Assembly (NCBI RefSeq): GCF_000333035.1
Contig: NZ_BANU01000001.1
Location: 186,001-250,000 of the forward strand
Length of the DNA stretch: 64,000 bases
Direction of reading: 5' to 3'
Origin: Gordonia sihwensis NBRC 108236
GTDB lineage: Bacteria > Actinomycetota > Actinomycetes > Mycobacteriales > Mycobacteriaceae
Position 1 is the first letter of the stretch, and every line of letters begins with the position of its first letter. The notes under the pieces are model-generated. The model was given only the letters and a program-made list of their open reading frames with translations, was not told the origin of the DNA and searched no databases. Shown one piece after another: positions 43,719 to 52,537 of this stretch. Made by a program: the position numbers and the translations under genes.

Positions 43719-44879
43719 GTGCCCATCGCCAGTGACATCTGGGATTCACCGGAACGGCGTGAACTCCGCGCGAGTATCGCCGGTTTCGCCAAGCGGCACA
43801 TTCTGCCGTATCAGGACGAGTGGGAGCGCGAGGGACTGATTCCGCGCGAGACCCACCTGGCCGCGGCCGAACTGGGACTGTTCGGTCTCGGCGTGCCGGA
43901 GGAGATCGGCGGCAGCGGCGGCGACCTGATCGACTCGATGATCCTGGTGGAGGAACTGCACTGTCAGGGCGTCGCGGGCGGCGTCTTCGCCTCGCTGTTC
44001 ACCCACGGCATCGCGCTGCCGCATCTGATCGCCGCGAACGACCCGGCCCAGATCGACAAGTGGGTCCGGCCGACCCTGGCGGGCGAGAAGATCGGCAGCC
44101 TCGCGATCACCGAACCCGGTGGCGGCAGCGACGTCGGCCACCTGCGCACCAGCGCCGTGCGCGACGGGGACCACTACGTGGTGAACGGCTCCAAGACGTT
44201 CATCACCTCGGCGGTGCGTGCCGACTTCGTCGTCGCGGCGGTCCGGACCGGAGGGCCCGGCGCCGCGGGAGTCTCGCTGCTGGTGATCGAGAAGGGCACG
44301 CCGGGATTCGAGGTGGCGCGCAAGCTCGACAAGATGGGCTGGCTCAGTTCCGACACCGCGGAGCTGTCGTTCACCGACGTCCGCGTGCCGGCCGCGAACC
44401 TGGTCGGTGCCGAGAACTCCGGCTTCACGCAGATCGCGCAGGCCTTCGTCACCGAGCGCGCCTCGCTGGCGGCCCAGGCGTACGCGAGCGCGCAGCGGTG
44501 CCTGGACCTGACCCTCGACTGGGTGCGGAACCGGGAGACCTTCGGCAAGCCGCTCATCTCCCGGCAGTCCGTGCAGGACACGGTCACGGAGATGGCACGC
44601 CGGATCGACGTGGCGCGGACCTACACCCGGGCGGTCGTCGAACGGAAGGTGTCGTCGGGCGACGACCTCATCGCCGAGATCTGCTTCGCGAAGAACACCG
44701 CTGTCGAGGCGGGCGAGTGGGTGGCGAACAAGGCGGTCCAACTGCACGGCGGAATGGGTTACATGCGGGAGTCGGAGGTGGAACGCCAGTACCGCGACAT
44801 GCGCATCATCGGCATCGGCGGCGGCACCAACGAGATCCTGACCGGACTGGCGGCGAAGCGATTGGGGTACCAGGCATGA
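43719..44879 (+). CDS. Acyl-CoA dehydrogenase (isovaleryl/citronellyl-CoA type)
   Basis: A 386-residue FAD-dependent dehydrogenase forming the 2,3-double bond of an acyl-CoA. AITEPGGGSD and NGSKTFIT are the FAD/substrate signatures. The usual catalytic Glu near the C-terminus is replaced (IGIGGGTNEIL), while Glu246 in VTERASLAA lies on helix G, where isovaleryl-CoA dehydrogenase keeps its base. That favours a branched-chain substrate. GTG start 4 bases after the atuA-like gene. Its stop overlaps the carboxylase start. Confidence 0.9.
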   Translation: MPIASDIWDSPERRELRASIAGFAKRHILPYQDEWEREGLIPRETHLAAAELGLFGLGVPEEIGGSGGDLIDSMILVEELHCQGVAGGVFASLFTHGIALPHLIAANDPAQIDKWVRPTLAGEKIGSLAITEPGGGSDVGHLRTSAVRDGDHYVVNGSKTFITSAVRADFVVAAVRTGGPGAAGVSLLVIEKGTPGFEVARKLDKMGWLSSDTAELSFTDVRVPAANLVGAENSGFTQIAQAFVTERASLAAQAYASAQRCLDLTLDWVRNRETFGKPLISRQSVQDTVTEMARRIDVARTYTRAVVERKVSSGDDLIAEICFAKNTAVEAGEWVANKAVQLHGGMGYMRESEVERQYRDMRIIGIGGGTNEILTGLAAKRLGYQA

Positions 44880-46477
44880 CGGTTCTGAGGAGCAAGATCG
44901 ACACCTCGTCGGCGGAGTTCGCGGCCAACGTCGAGGCGATGAACGCCAAACTGGCCGAACTCGAATTGGAGTTCCGCAAAGTCCGCGCCGGCGGCGGCGA
45001 GAAGTACGTCGAGCGGCACCGCAAACGCGGGAAGATGACCGCGCGCGAGCGAATCGAGCTGCTGGTCGACGAGGATTCGCCTTTCCTGGAACTCTGCCCG
45101 CTCGCGGCGTACGGCTCGCAGTTCACTGTGGGCGCCTCGGTGGTGGTCGGCATCGGCGTCGTCGAAGGCACCGAATGCCTGATCGTCGCCAACGATCCGA
45201 CGGTCAAGGGCGGCACCTCTAACCCGTGGACGCTGCGGAAGATCCTCCGGTGCAACGACATCGCCCGGCAGAACCGGCTCCCGGTCATCTCGCTCGTGGA
45301 GTCCGGCGGTGCCGACCTCCCGACGCAGAAAGAGGTCTTCGTCCCCGGCGGACGGATGTTCCGCGATCTGACGCAACTGTCGGCGGCGGGCATCCCGACC
45401 ATCGCACTGGTCTTCGGCAACTCCACGGCGGGCGGTGCCTACGTCCCCGGAATGAGCGATCACGTCGTGATGATCGAGGACCGTTCCAAGGTCTTCCTCG
45501 GCGGCCCGCCCCTGGTCAAGATGGCCACGGGTGAGGAGAGCGACGACGAGGAACTGGGCGGCGCCAAGATGCACGCCCGCGTCTCCGGACTCGGCGACTA
45601 CCTCGCGGCCGACGAGCAGGACGCGGTGCGGATCGGCAGGCGGATCGTCGCCCGCCTCAACTGGCGCAAGCAGGGACCGGAGCCGATCGCCGAGCCGGTC
45701 CGCGAACCCCGGTACAGCCCGGAGGAGCTGCTCGGCATCATTCCTCCCGATCTGAAGATCCCCTTCGACCCGCGCGAGGTGATCGCGCGCGTCGTCGACG
45801 ACTCCGACTTCGACGAGTTCAAACCCGAGTACGGCACCTCGCTGTGCACCGGCTGGGCCCGGATCCACGGCTACCCGGTCGGTATCCTCGCGAACGCGCA
45901 GGGCGTGCTGTTCTCGGCCGAATCGCAGAAGGCCACTCAGTTCATCCAACTGGCCAACCGCAGCAACACGCCGCTGCTGTTCCTGCACAACACCACCGGC
46001 TACATGGTCGGCAAGGAATACGAGCAGGGCGGCATCATCAAGCACGGCTCGATGATGATCAACGCGGTGTCGAACTCGACGGTGCCGCACATCTCGATCC
46101 TGATGGGCGCGAGTTACGGAGCGGGCCACTATGGCATGTGCGGCCGGGCGTACGACCCCCGCTTCCTGTTCGCGTGGCCCAGCGCCAAGAGTGCGGTGAT
46201 GGGCGCCGCGCAGCTCGCGGGCGTCATCTCGATCGTCTCCCGTGCGGCCACCGAGGCACGCGGCGGCACCGTGGACGAGGAGGCCGACGCCGGAATGCGC
46301 GCCATGATCGAGGCGCAGATCGAGGCCGAGTCGGTGCCGATGTTCCTGTCCGGGATGCTCTACGACGACGGCGTCATCGACCCGCGCGACACCCGGACGG
46401 TGCTCGGCCAGGCGCTCTCGGCCATCGCGTCCGCCCCGGTCGAGGGCACCAGCAACTTCGGCGTCTTCCGGATGTGA
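44876..46477 (+). CDS. Acyl-CoA carboxylase, carboxyltransferase (beta) subunit
   Basis: A 533-residue carboxyltransferase of the methylcrotonyl/geranyl-CoA carboxylase type, moving CO2 from biotin to a 3-methyl-2-enoyl-CoA. The two crotonase-like halves are visible. The oxyanion segments are FGNSTAGGAYVPGMSD and GASYGAGHYGMCGRAYDPRF. NTTGYMVGKEYEQGGIIKHG is diagnostic for the MCC/GCC branch rather than propionyl-CoA carboxylase. The 4-base overlap with the dehydrogenase and the adjacent alpha subunit define the complex. Confidence 0.92.
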   Translation: MTVLRSKIDTSSAEFAANVEAMNAKLAELELEFRKVRAGGGEKYVERHRKRGKMTARERIELLVDEDSPFLELCPLAAYGSQFTVGASVVVGIGVVEGTECLIVANDPTVKGGTSNPWTLRKILRCNDIARQNRLPVISLVESGGADLPTQKEVFVPGGRMFRDLTQLSAAGIPTIALVFGNSTAGGAYVPGMSDHVVMIEDRSKVFLGGPPLVKMATGEESDDEELGGAKMHARVSGLGDYLAADEQDAVRIGRRIVARLNWRKQGPEPIAEPVREPRYSPEELLGIIPPDLKIPFDPREVIARVVDDSDFDEFKPEYGTSLCTGWARIHGYPVGILANAQGVLFSAESQKATQFIQLANRSNTPLLFLHNTTGYMVGKEYEQGGIIKHGSMMINAVSNSTVPHISILMGASYGAGHYGMCGRAYDPRFLFAWPSAKSAVMGAAQLAGVISIVSRAATEARGGTVDEEADAGMRAMIEAQIEAESVPMFLSGMLYDDGVIDPRDTRTVLGQALSAIASAPVEGTSNFGVFRM

Positions 46478-46488
46478 GGAATCTGCAC

Positions 46489-48507
46489 ATGACTACAGCC
46501 ATCTCTCAGAAGCCGATCACCAGCGTGCTCGTCGCCAACCGCGGCGAGATCGCGTGCCGGGTCTTCACCACCTGCGTCACGATGGGCCTGCGCACCGTCG
46601 CGGTGTACTCCGATCCGGACGCCGACGCCCCGCATGTGCGGGCCGCCGACGCCGCGGTCCGACTGCCGGGTTCCACCTCGGCCGAGACGTACCTGCGCGG
46701 TGAGAAGATCATCGCCGCCGCACAGGCGGCGGGCGCGGACGCGATCCATCCCGGGTACGGATTCCTCTCGGAGAACGCCGAGTTCGCGCAAGCCGTGATC
46801 GACGCCGGACTGACGTGGATCGGTCCGCCGCCCGCCGCGATCACCGCGATGGGCTCCAAGGTGAACGCGAAGGCGCTGATGGAGGGCGCCGGTGTGCCGG
46901 TGCTCAAGGACATCGATCCCGAATCGGTCACCGCCGATGATCTTCCGCTGCTGATCAAAGCCTCCGCGGGCGGCGGCGGACGCGGCATGCGGATCGTCCG
47001 CGAACTGGGCGAGTTGAGCGACGCCGTCGCCGCGGCCCGGCGCGAAGCGGAGTCGGCGTTCGGCGATCCGACCGTGTTCTGCGAGCCGTACATCGAGCGC
47101 GGCCACCACATCGAGGTCCAGGTGATGGCCGACGACCACGGCCAGATCTGGGCGGTCGGCGAGCGGGAATGCTCGATCCAGCGCCGGCATCAGAAGGTGG
47201 TCGAAGAGGCTCCGGCACCGCTCGTGGAGCGGATCGGTGCCGACATGCGCGACAAGCTCTTCGCGGCCGCGCGCAAGGCGGTCGAGTCGATCGGCTACCG
47301 AGGCGCGGGCACCGTCGAGTTCCTCGCCGACGAGACCGGCAAGTTCTTCTTCCTGGAGACCAACACGCGACTGCAGGTGGAGCATCCGGTCACCGAGCTG
47401 ACCACCGGCGTCGACCTCGTGGAGTGGCAGCTGCGCGTGGCCCGGGGCGAGCCGCTGGGACAGATTCCGGCGACCGCTCCGGCGGGCGGCGTCGGCCACG
47501 CGATCGAGGTGCGGCTCTACGCCGAGGATCCCGCGCACGACTGGCAGCCGCAGTCGGGCACCGTCGCGCGCATCGACCTCCCCGCCGCCACCCGGTTCGG
47601 GCTGCTGGAGCGGCCCGGGGTCCGCGTGGACTCGGGAATCACCGACGGCAGCGAGATCTCGACCTTCTACGATCCGATGCTCGCCAAGGTGATCTCCTGG
47701 GCTCCCGACCGCGACCAGGCGGCGGCCGTGCTGGCCCGTGCCCTCTCGGACGCGCGCATCCACGGTGTCGTCACCAACCGCGACATGCTCGTGAACACCT
47801 TGCGCGAGGCCGACTTCCTCGCCGGCGCGACCGACACCGGCTACCTCAGCGACGAGCGGATCGCCGAGTTGTCGCGGCCGCTCGCCGGCGACGGCGCGGA
47901 CGTGGTGGCGGCGACCGTCGCGGCGCTGGCGCAGTCGGCGCGCAACCGCGCCGACGCCCGTGCGGTCCCGGCGGCGCCGTCGGGCTGGCGCAACATCGCC
48001 TCCGACTACCAGCGCAAGACCTACCTCGCCGCCGATGGGACCGAGATCGTGGCGCGGTATCGCTTCGGGCGCGACGGGCGAGCCGAACTGCCCGATCTGG
48101 ACGATGCGACCGTGGAGTCCGTCGAGCCCACCGAGGTGGTGCTCTCGCGCGGCGGCGTGGTGCGCCGCTACGAGGTGAGCGCGGTCGGCGACCGGGTGTT
48201 CGTCGACTGGCCGGGCGCATCGGTGACACTGACCCGCGCACCGCGGTTCGTCGACCCGGCGTCCGTGGAACGGCCCGGTTCGCTGCTGGCGCCGATGCCC
48301 GGTTCGGTGATCCGGGTGGCGGTGGCCGAAGGCGATCGCGTGACGGCCGGACAGCCGCTGCTGTGGCTCGAGGCGATGAAGATGGAGCACACCATCAAAG
48401 CACCCGCCGACGGCGTGGTGTCCGTCCTCGCGGTGGAGCCGGGACGGCAGCTCTCGGTGGGCGATGTGCTCGCCGTGATCACCGAAGAGGAACCTTCCGC
48501 GGAGTGA
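46489..48507 (+). CDS. Acyl-CoA carboxylase, biotin carboxylase/carrier (alpha) subunit
   Basis: A 672-residue alpha subunit. The ATP-grasp biotin carboxylase occupies about 1-450 (LVANRGEIACRV at the start, KASAGGGGRGM glycine loop, ECSIQRRHQK, and ETNTRLQVEHPVTE). A linker domain follows, then a C-terminal biotinyl domain with Lys631 in EAMKMEH as the biotin site. It carboxylates biotin with ATP and bicarbonate and works with the beta subunit encoded 11 bases upstream. Confidence 0.94.
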   Translation: MTTAISQKPITSVLVANRGEIACRVFTTCVTMGLRTVAVYSDPDADAPHVRAADAAVRLPGSTSAETYLRGEKIIAAAQAAGADAIHPGYGFLSENAEFAQAVIDAGLTWIGPPPAAITAMGSKVNAKALMEGAGVPVLKDIDPESVTADDLPLLIKASAGGGGRGMRIVRELGELSDAVAAARREAESAFGDPTVFCEPYIERGHHIEVQVMADDHGQIWAVGERECSIQRRHQKVVEEAPAPLVERIGADMRDKLFAAARKAVESIGYRGAGTVEFLADETGKFFFLETNTRLQVEHPVTELTTGVDLVEWQLRVARGEPLGQIPATAPAGGVGHAIEVRLYAEDPAHDWQPQSGTVARIDLPAATRFGLLERPGVRVDSGITDGSEISTFYDPMLAKVISWAPDRDQAAAVLARALSDARIHGVVTNRDMLVNTLREADFLAGATDTGYLSDERIAELSRPLAGDGADVVAATVAALAQSARNRADARAVPAAPSGWRNIASDYQRKTYLAADGTEIVARYRFGRDGRAELPDLDDATVESVEPTEVVLSRGGVVRRYEVSAVGDRVFVDWPGASVTLTRAPRFVDPASVERPGSLLAPMPGSVIRVAVAEGDRVTAGQPLLWLEAMKMEHTIKAPADGVVSVLAVEPGRQLSVGDVLAVITEEEPSAE

Positions 48508-48554
48508 GTCCTCGCGGGACCAGACGTATCTCCAACCGAACTCCAGGAGCCCCA

Positions 48555-49712
48555 ATGAGTTTCATCGAGACCGAAGAGCAGACAGCGCTGCGCGAGGCCG
48601 TGGCCGCGCTGGTGAAGAAGTACGGCCAGCAGTACTTCAGCGACTGCGCCCGGCAGGGACGCAAGACTGACGAACTGTGGCAGGAGGCCGGCGAACTCGG
48701 CTTCATCGGCGTCAACCTGCCGGAGCAGTACGGCGGCGGTGGCGCCGGAATGTACGAGCTCGCGATCGTGATGGAGGAACTCGCCGCCGGCGGCAGCGGG
48801 CTGCTCATGATGGTCGTCTCGCCGGCCATCTGCGGCAACATCATCGCCCGATTCGGAACCGACGACCAGAAGCAGCGGTGGATCCCGGGCCTCGCCGACG
48901 GCTCGATCACCATGGCCTTCGGCATCACCGAACCCGACGCCGGATCGAACTCGCATCAGATCACGACCACCGCTCGCCGTGACGGCGACGACTGGATCCT
49001 CAACGGCCGCAAGGTCTTCATCTCCGGCGTCGACCAAGCGCAGGCGGTGCTCATCGTGGCGCGGACCGAGGATGCCAAGACCGGCAGGCTCAAGCCCGCG
49101 CTGTTCATCGTGCCCACCGACACACCGGGCTTCGAGCATCAGATCATCGACATGGAGATGCTGAACCCGGAGAAGCAGTTCACCCTCTTCCTCGACGACG
49201 TCCGGCTCCCGTCCGACGCGCTGGTGGGATCCGAGGACGCCGCGCTGAGCCAGCTCTTCGCCGGTCTCAATCCGGAGCGGATCATGGCCTCCGCGTCGGC
49301 GATCGGCATGGGCCGCTACGCGCTCGACCGCGCCGTCGAGTACGCGAACGATCGGACCGTCTGGAAGACGCCGATCGGGGCGCACCAGGCGATCGCTCAT
49401 CCTCTCGCACAGGGCAAGATCGAGCTCGAGATGGCCAAGCTGATGATGCAGAAGGCCGCCACCCTGTACGACGCGGGCGACGACTGGGGCGCCGCGGTCC
49501 CCGCCAACATGGCGAAGTACGCGGCGGGCGAGGCCACCGCCAAGATCGTCGACCAGGCCATCCAGACCCTGGGCGGCAACGGTCTCACCGTCGAATACGG
49601 TCTGGCCGCGCTGCTCCCGCTGTCGCGCCTGACGCGCATCGCTCCGGTGAGCCGCGAGATGATCCTGAACTTCGTCGCGCAGACGAGCCTGGGACTGCCG
49701 AAGTCGTACTGA
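48555..49712 (+). CDS. Acyl-CoA dehydrogenase (second of the operon)
   Basis: A 385-residue acyl-CoA dehydrogenase. FAD/substrate signatures are FGITEPDAGSNS and NGRKVFISGVD. The helix-G base is probably Glu241 (NPERIMASAS). The C-terminal end IAPVSREMILNF lacks the short-chain YEGTNE motif. It differs clearly from the first dehydrogenase of the operon, so the two probably act on different chain structures or successive rounds. It is followed by a long palindromic repeat that may end or attenuate the transcript. Confidence 0.9.
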   Translation: MSFIETEEQTALREAVAALVKKYGQQYFSDCARQGRKTDELWQEAGELGFIGVNLPEQYGGGGAGMYELAIVMEELAAGGSGLLMMVVSPAICGNIIARFGTDDQKQRWIPGLADGSITMAFGITEPDAGSNSHQITTTARRDGDDWILNGRKVFISGVDQAQAVLIVARTEDAKTGRLKPALFIVPTDTPGFEHQIIDMEMLNPEKQFTLFLDDVRLPSDALVGSEDAALSQLFAGLNPERIMASASAIGMGRYALDRAVEYANDRTVWKTPIGAHQAIAHPLAQGKIELEMAKLMMQKAATLYDAGDDWGAAVPANMAKYAAGEATAKIVDQAIQTLGGNGLTVEYGLAALLPLSRLTRIAPVSREMILNFVAQTSLGLPKSY

Positions 49713-49780
49713 TCCCTTTTCGCCGCCCTTTCCAGCGGACGTCGCGGGGTTTCGACTGCGGCTCTCGCCCTTTCAGGTTC

Positions 49781-49876
49781 GTCGAGTAGCGAGGAACGGA
49801 GTGAGGAGCGTATCGAGACCGTTGACCTGCGCGGTCTCGATACGCCCGACTCGCTTCGTTTCGCGGACCACTCGAC
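49781..49876. repeat. Long palindromic intergenic repeat
   Basis: A roughly 96-base element with outer arms GTCGAGT/ACTCGAC and inner perfect 14-bp arms (49808-49821 with 49832-49845, GCGTATCGAGACCG and complement) around a 10-nt loop. It is of the GGTCTCGATACGC type recurrent between genes in Gordonia-like genomes (recalled). It lies inside the acyl-CoA operon, between the second dehydrogenase and the hydratase. Confidence 0.75.
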
Positions 49877-49937
49877 AACCCGGTAGTCGCGACCAGCCGA
49901 GTACGGGCCTTCCTCATCGACCTTCAGAAGGAGAACC

Positions 49938-50729
49938 ATGACCGACGACATCCTCGTCCGCACCGCCGTAGACGCGTCCGTCCTCACCGTCACACTCGAC
50001 TCACCCGCCAACCGCAATGCGCTCAGCTCGGCGCTCGTCGCGCAGCTGCAGACGGCGTTCGATGCCGCGACCGACGAGGAGATTCGGGCGGTCGTGCTGA
50101 CGCACACCGGCGGGACGTTCTGTGCGGGCGCGGATCTGGGGGAGGCGCTCAAGCGCGGTCTGAGCCCCGAGGAGGCGACCGCCGAGGGCGGTCGTGCGAT
50201 GGTCGGACTGATCCGCACCGTCCTCGAACTCGACAAGCCGGTGATCGTCGTCGCCGACGGACACGTCCGTGCCGGTGGACTGGGGTTGGTCGGCGCGGCC
50301 GACATCGCGCTCGCCGGACCGGCCGCCACCTTCGCTCTCACCGAGTCCAGGCTCGGCCTTGCGGCCTCGATCATCTCGATCCCGTTGCTGGCCAAGATGT
50401 CCGCCCGGGCAGCCGGCCGATACTTCCTGACCGGAGAGAAGTTCGGCGCCGACACCGCGGCCGGGATCGGCTTGGTGACCGCCGCCTGCGCCACGGACGA
50501 CGACCTCGCCGCTGAACTCGACAGTGTGCTGGAAGGCATCCGCAAGGCGTCCCCGCAAGGACTGTCGGTGAGCAAGAAGCTGACCACCGCGGCGCTGCTC
50601 GACGGCTTCGACGTGCAGGCGCAGGCGCGCGCCGAGGAGTCGATGCGACTGTTCGCGTCCGACGAGGCGCGGGAGGGAATGACGGCCTTCCTCAGCAAGC
50701 GTCGACCGGAGTGGGACACTAGCCGCTGA
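49938..50729 (+). CDS. Enoyl-CoA hydratase/isomerase family protein
   Basis: A 263-residue crotonase-fold protein. The CoA-adenine region is TFCAGADLGEAL, and the oxyanion segment is GHVRAGGLGLVGAADI. At the second acid position it has ALTESRLGL, where Glu is present in TESRLG. It probably hydrates the carboxylated enoyl-CoA (methylglutaconyl- or isohexenylglutaconyl-CoA-like). AAGGAG lies close before the ATG. Its stop overlaps the TetR start by 1 base. Confidence 0.88.
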   Translation: MTDDILVRTAVDASVLTVTLDSPANRNALSSALVAQLQTAFDAATDEEIRAVVLTHTGGTFCAGADLGEALKRGLSPEEATAEGGRAMVGLIRTVLELDKPVIVVADGHVRAGGLGLVGAADIALAGPAATFALTESRLGLAASIISIPLLAKMSARAAGRYFLTGEKFGADTAAGIGLVTAACATDDDLAAELDSVLEGIRKASPQGLSVSKKLTTAALLDGFDVQAQARAEESMRLFASDEAREGMTAFLSKRRPEWDTSR

Positions 50730-51328
50730 TGAACGCGCCACTCCGTGAACCGCAGCAGGACCGGTCCCGAGCCACTCGGGAGCGGCTGCTGGCGTCGACT
50801 GTCGACTTGCTCGCGACCCGTGGCTGGGCCGCGACGACGGTCGCGAAGGTCGCGGAGGAGGCCGGTGTCTCACGAGGCGCGGCGCAACATCACTTTCCGA
50901 CGAGGGAGGCGTTGTTCACCGCGGTCATCGAGCAGATGTACGACGACATGACCGAGGACGTCGGACACTCACTGGAGAGCATCCCGTCGGGCCCGGGCCG
51001 GATCGCCGCGGTGGTGGAGCAGGCCGTCTCGATCTATACGGGAACGTCGTTCAAGGCCGCGCTTCAGGTGTGGGCCGCCGCGGCGTCCGATCCCGCCCTC
51101 GCCGACGTGATCCGTCCGCTGGAGGCCAAGATGGGCCGAGCGGCACACGCCTTCGTCGTCTCCGGACTCGACCCCGACGGGACCCGCCCGCAGGCCTACC
51201 GGCTGGCGCAGATCACCCTCGACCTCGCCCGCGGCTTCGGCCTGGCCGACACGCTGACCGACGATTCGCGCAGACGCGCCGGGGTCCAGGCGGCGTGGGT
51301 GGAGCAGCTGACCGCGGCCTTGGACTGA
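50729..51328 (+). CDS. TetR family regulator of the acyl-CoA operon
   Basis: A 199-residue TetR regulator. The helix-turn-helix is TVAKVAEEAGVSRGAAQHHF near residues 37-56. The C-terminal domain probably binds an acyl-CoA or fatty acid. As last gene of the operon (1-base overlap with the hydratase), it likely gives feedback repression of the whole unit, perhaps through the palindrome before 41157. This is inference from position. Confidence 0.9.
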   Translation: MNAPLREPQQDRSRATRERLLASTVDLLATRGWAATTVAKVAEEAGVSRGAAQHHFPTREALFTAVIEQMYDDMTEDVGHSLESIPSGPGRIAAVVEQAVSIYTGTSFKAALQVWAAAASDPALADVIRPLEAKMGRAAHAFVVSGLDPDGTRPQAYRLAQITLDLARGFGLADTLTDDSRRRAGVQAAWVEQLTAALD

Positions 51329-51345
51329 TCGCGCCGGGGCTCGGG

Positions 51346-51852
51346 TCAGGAGTGCGCCATCACCTGCAGGGCGATCACTGCCAGCGCCAGCGCGGCTTCG
51401 ATCGTCAGCATCACCACCTGCTGCTTCCAGCTGAGGCCCACCCGATGTACGGCTCTCGCGCAGATCAGGACCAGGGCGACGGTGAGGGCGATCGTCGACG
51501 CGAGCAGCGCCGCGTTCACGTCCCAGCCGGTGATCAGGCTGACTCAGAGGAACACAAAGGGCAGCGTCACCGACGACAGTGCGCCGAAACTCGTCCGCAC
51601 GGCGTGCGCGAACTCGTGACGGCTCATCATCACGCCGTGGACCACCGTGTGAGCGAGGACGTCTGCGGTGAAGACGGCGAGCACCGTGCCTCCGAGCGTC
51701 ACGGCGAGGGTGGCCAGCGCGGCGGGGGCGCTCACGTCCCCGTGCGCTCGGATCGCCAGCGTCACCGAGAGCGTCGCGAAGACGAGATAGATGGACTCCT
51801 TCAGAACCGCAGCCTGTTCCTCTCGGGTCGGCTGCGCGCGGGTGCCGGACAT
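51346..51852 (-). pseudogene. Small membrane protein gene broken by an in-frame stop
   Basis: The frame starts at ATG 51852 (MSGTRAQPTREEQ) and reads 102 codons of a protein with two or three membrane helices. It meets TGA at 51544-51546. It then continues in the same frame for another 65 codons of clearly membrane-type sequence (VSLITGWDVNAALLAS, IALTVALVLICARAV, EAALALAVIALQV) to a final TGA at 51346-51348. One base change (for example GGA or CGA to TGA) would explain this. The intact product would be 168 residues with four or five helices. Most likely a recent nonsense pseudogene; a sequencing error is possible. Family not recognised. Confidence 0.7.
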
Positions 51853-51936
51853 GCACAGAGCGTAGTCGGGCCCGCCGCGGCGTAGGGTCGGTCGTGGTGG
51901 CCGGGTAACGGCCACGCGCGAGCAGAAGGGGCGGGC

Positions 51937-52437
51937 ATGGACGACGGTCCGGTGCGCGGTTTCGAAGCGATGATGGCCTCGATCGACTCATCCGTCTACC
52001 TGGTGACGGCAGCCGCCGACGGTCGCCGAGCGGGTTGCCTGGTGGGTTTCGCCGCGCAGATGAGTATTGAACCGGAGCGGTTCGTGGCCGGGATCTCACG
52101 GCAGAACCACACCTATCCCATCGCCGCGGCGGCCGGTCACCTCGGTGTGCACGTGGTCTCCCGCGAGCACCTGGATCTGGCGCGACTGTTCGGCGGAGAG
52201 ACCGGCGACGAGGTCGACAAGTTCGAGCGCTGTCGATGGGTTCCGGGACCGCACGGCGTGCCGATCCTGTCCGACGCCGAGGCCTGGTTCGTCGGCCGAG
52301 TGCTGGCTCGGCACGACGTCGGCGACCACACGTGCCACGTCCTCGCTCCGGTCGCCGGCGGCGGGTCGGCCGGCGGGCGCGGAGGCTTGGCGGGACTGGC
52401 CGACGTCGACGACCTCGAACCGGGGCACCCGGCCTGA
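51937..52437 (+). CDS. Flavin reductase-like domain protein
   Basis: A 166-residue FMN-binding split-barrel protein of the flavin reductase family. The typical start SSVYLVTAAADGRRAGCLVGFAAQMS, of which VYLVTAAADG and GCLVGFAAQMS are key, is followed by PERFVAGISRQNHTYP and FGGETGDEVDKF. It probably reduces or binds FMN using NAD(P)H for a partner oxygenase that is not adjacent. The promoter is shared with the broken membrane gene, transcribed divergently. Confidence 0.87.
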   Translation: MDDGPVRGFEAMMASIDSSVYLVTAAADGRRAGCLVGFAAQMSIEPERFVAGISRQNHTYPIAAAAGHLGVHVVSREHLDLARLFGGETGDEVDKFERCRWVPGPHGVPILSDAEAWFVGRVLARHDVGDHTCHVLAPVAGGGSAGGRGGLAGLADVDDLEPGHPA

Positions 52438-52480
52438 CGCACGGCGGGAGGACATCCTCCTGGCGACCGGCGAATGGAAA

Positions 52481-52519
52481 CCGCGGGCCCACCGGTGTCG
52501 ATCACCGATGAGCCCGCGG
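52481..52519. terminator. Bidirectional terminator between the flavin reductase and alcohol dehydrogenase genes
   Basis: CCGCGGGCCCA pairs with TGAGCCCGCGG (one G-T), and an inner CGGTG-tcgat-CACCG stem extends it to a nearly continuous 16-bp hairpin between convergent genes. Confidence 0.8.
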
Positions 52520-52537
52520 AGTTCGGGGGGACGAGGC

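Noticed and set aside
50711..50724. Fourth copy of the RGACWRGTGTCY operator before the second TetR gene
   Set aside because: GGGACACTAGCC (reverse GGCTAGTGTCCC) lacks one half-site base and lies in coding sequence at the end of the hydratase gene; probably chance.
51544..51546. TGA as a selenocysteine or programmed readthrough codon
   Set aside because: No SECIS-like hairpin is obvious after the codon, and the protein is a plain membrane protein. A nonsense mutation is simpler.
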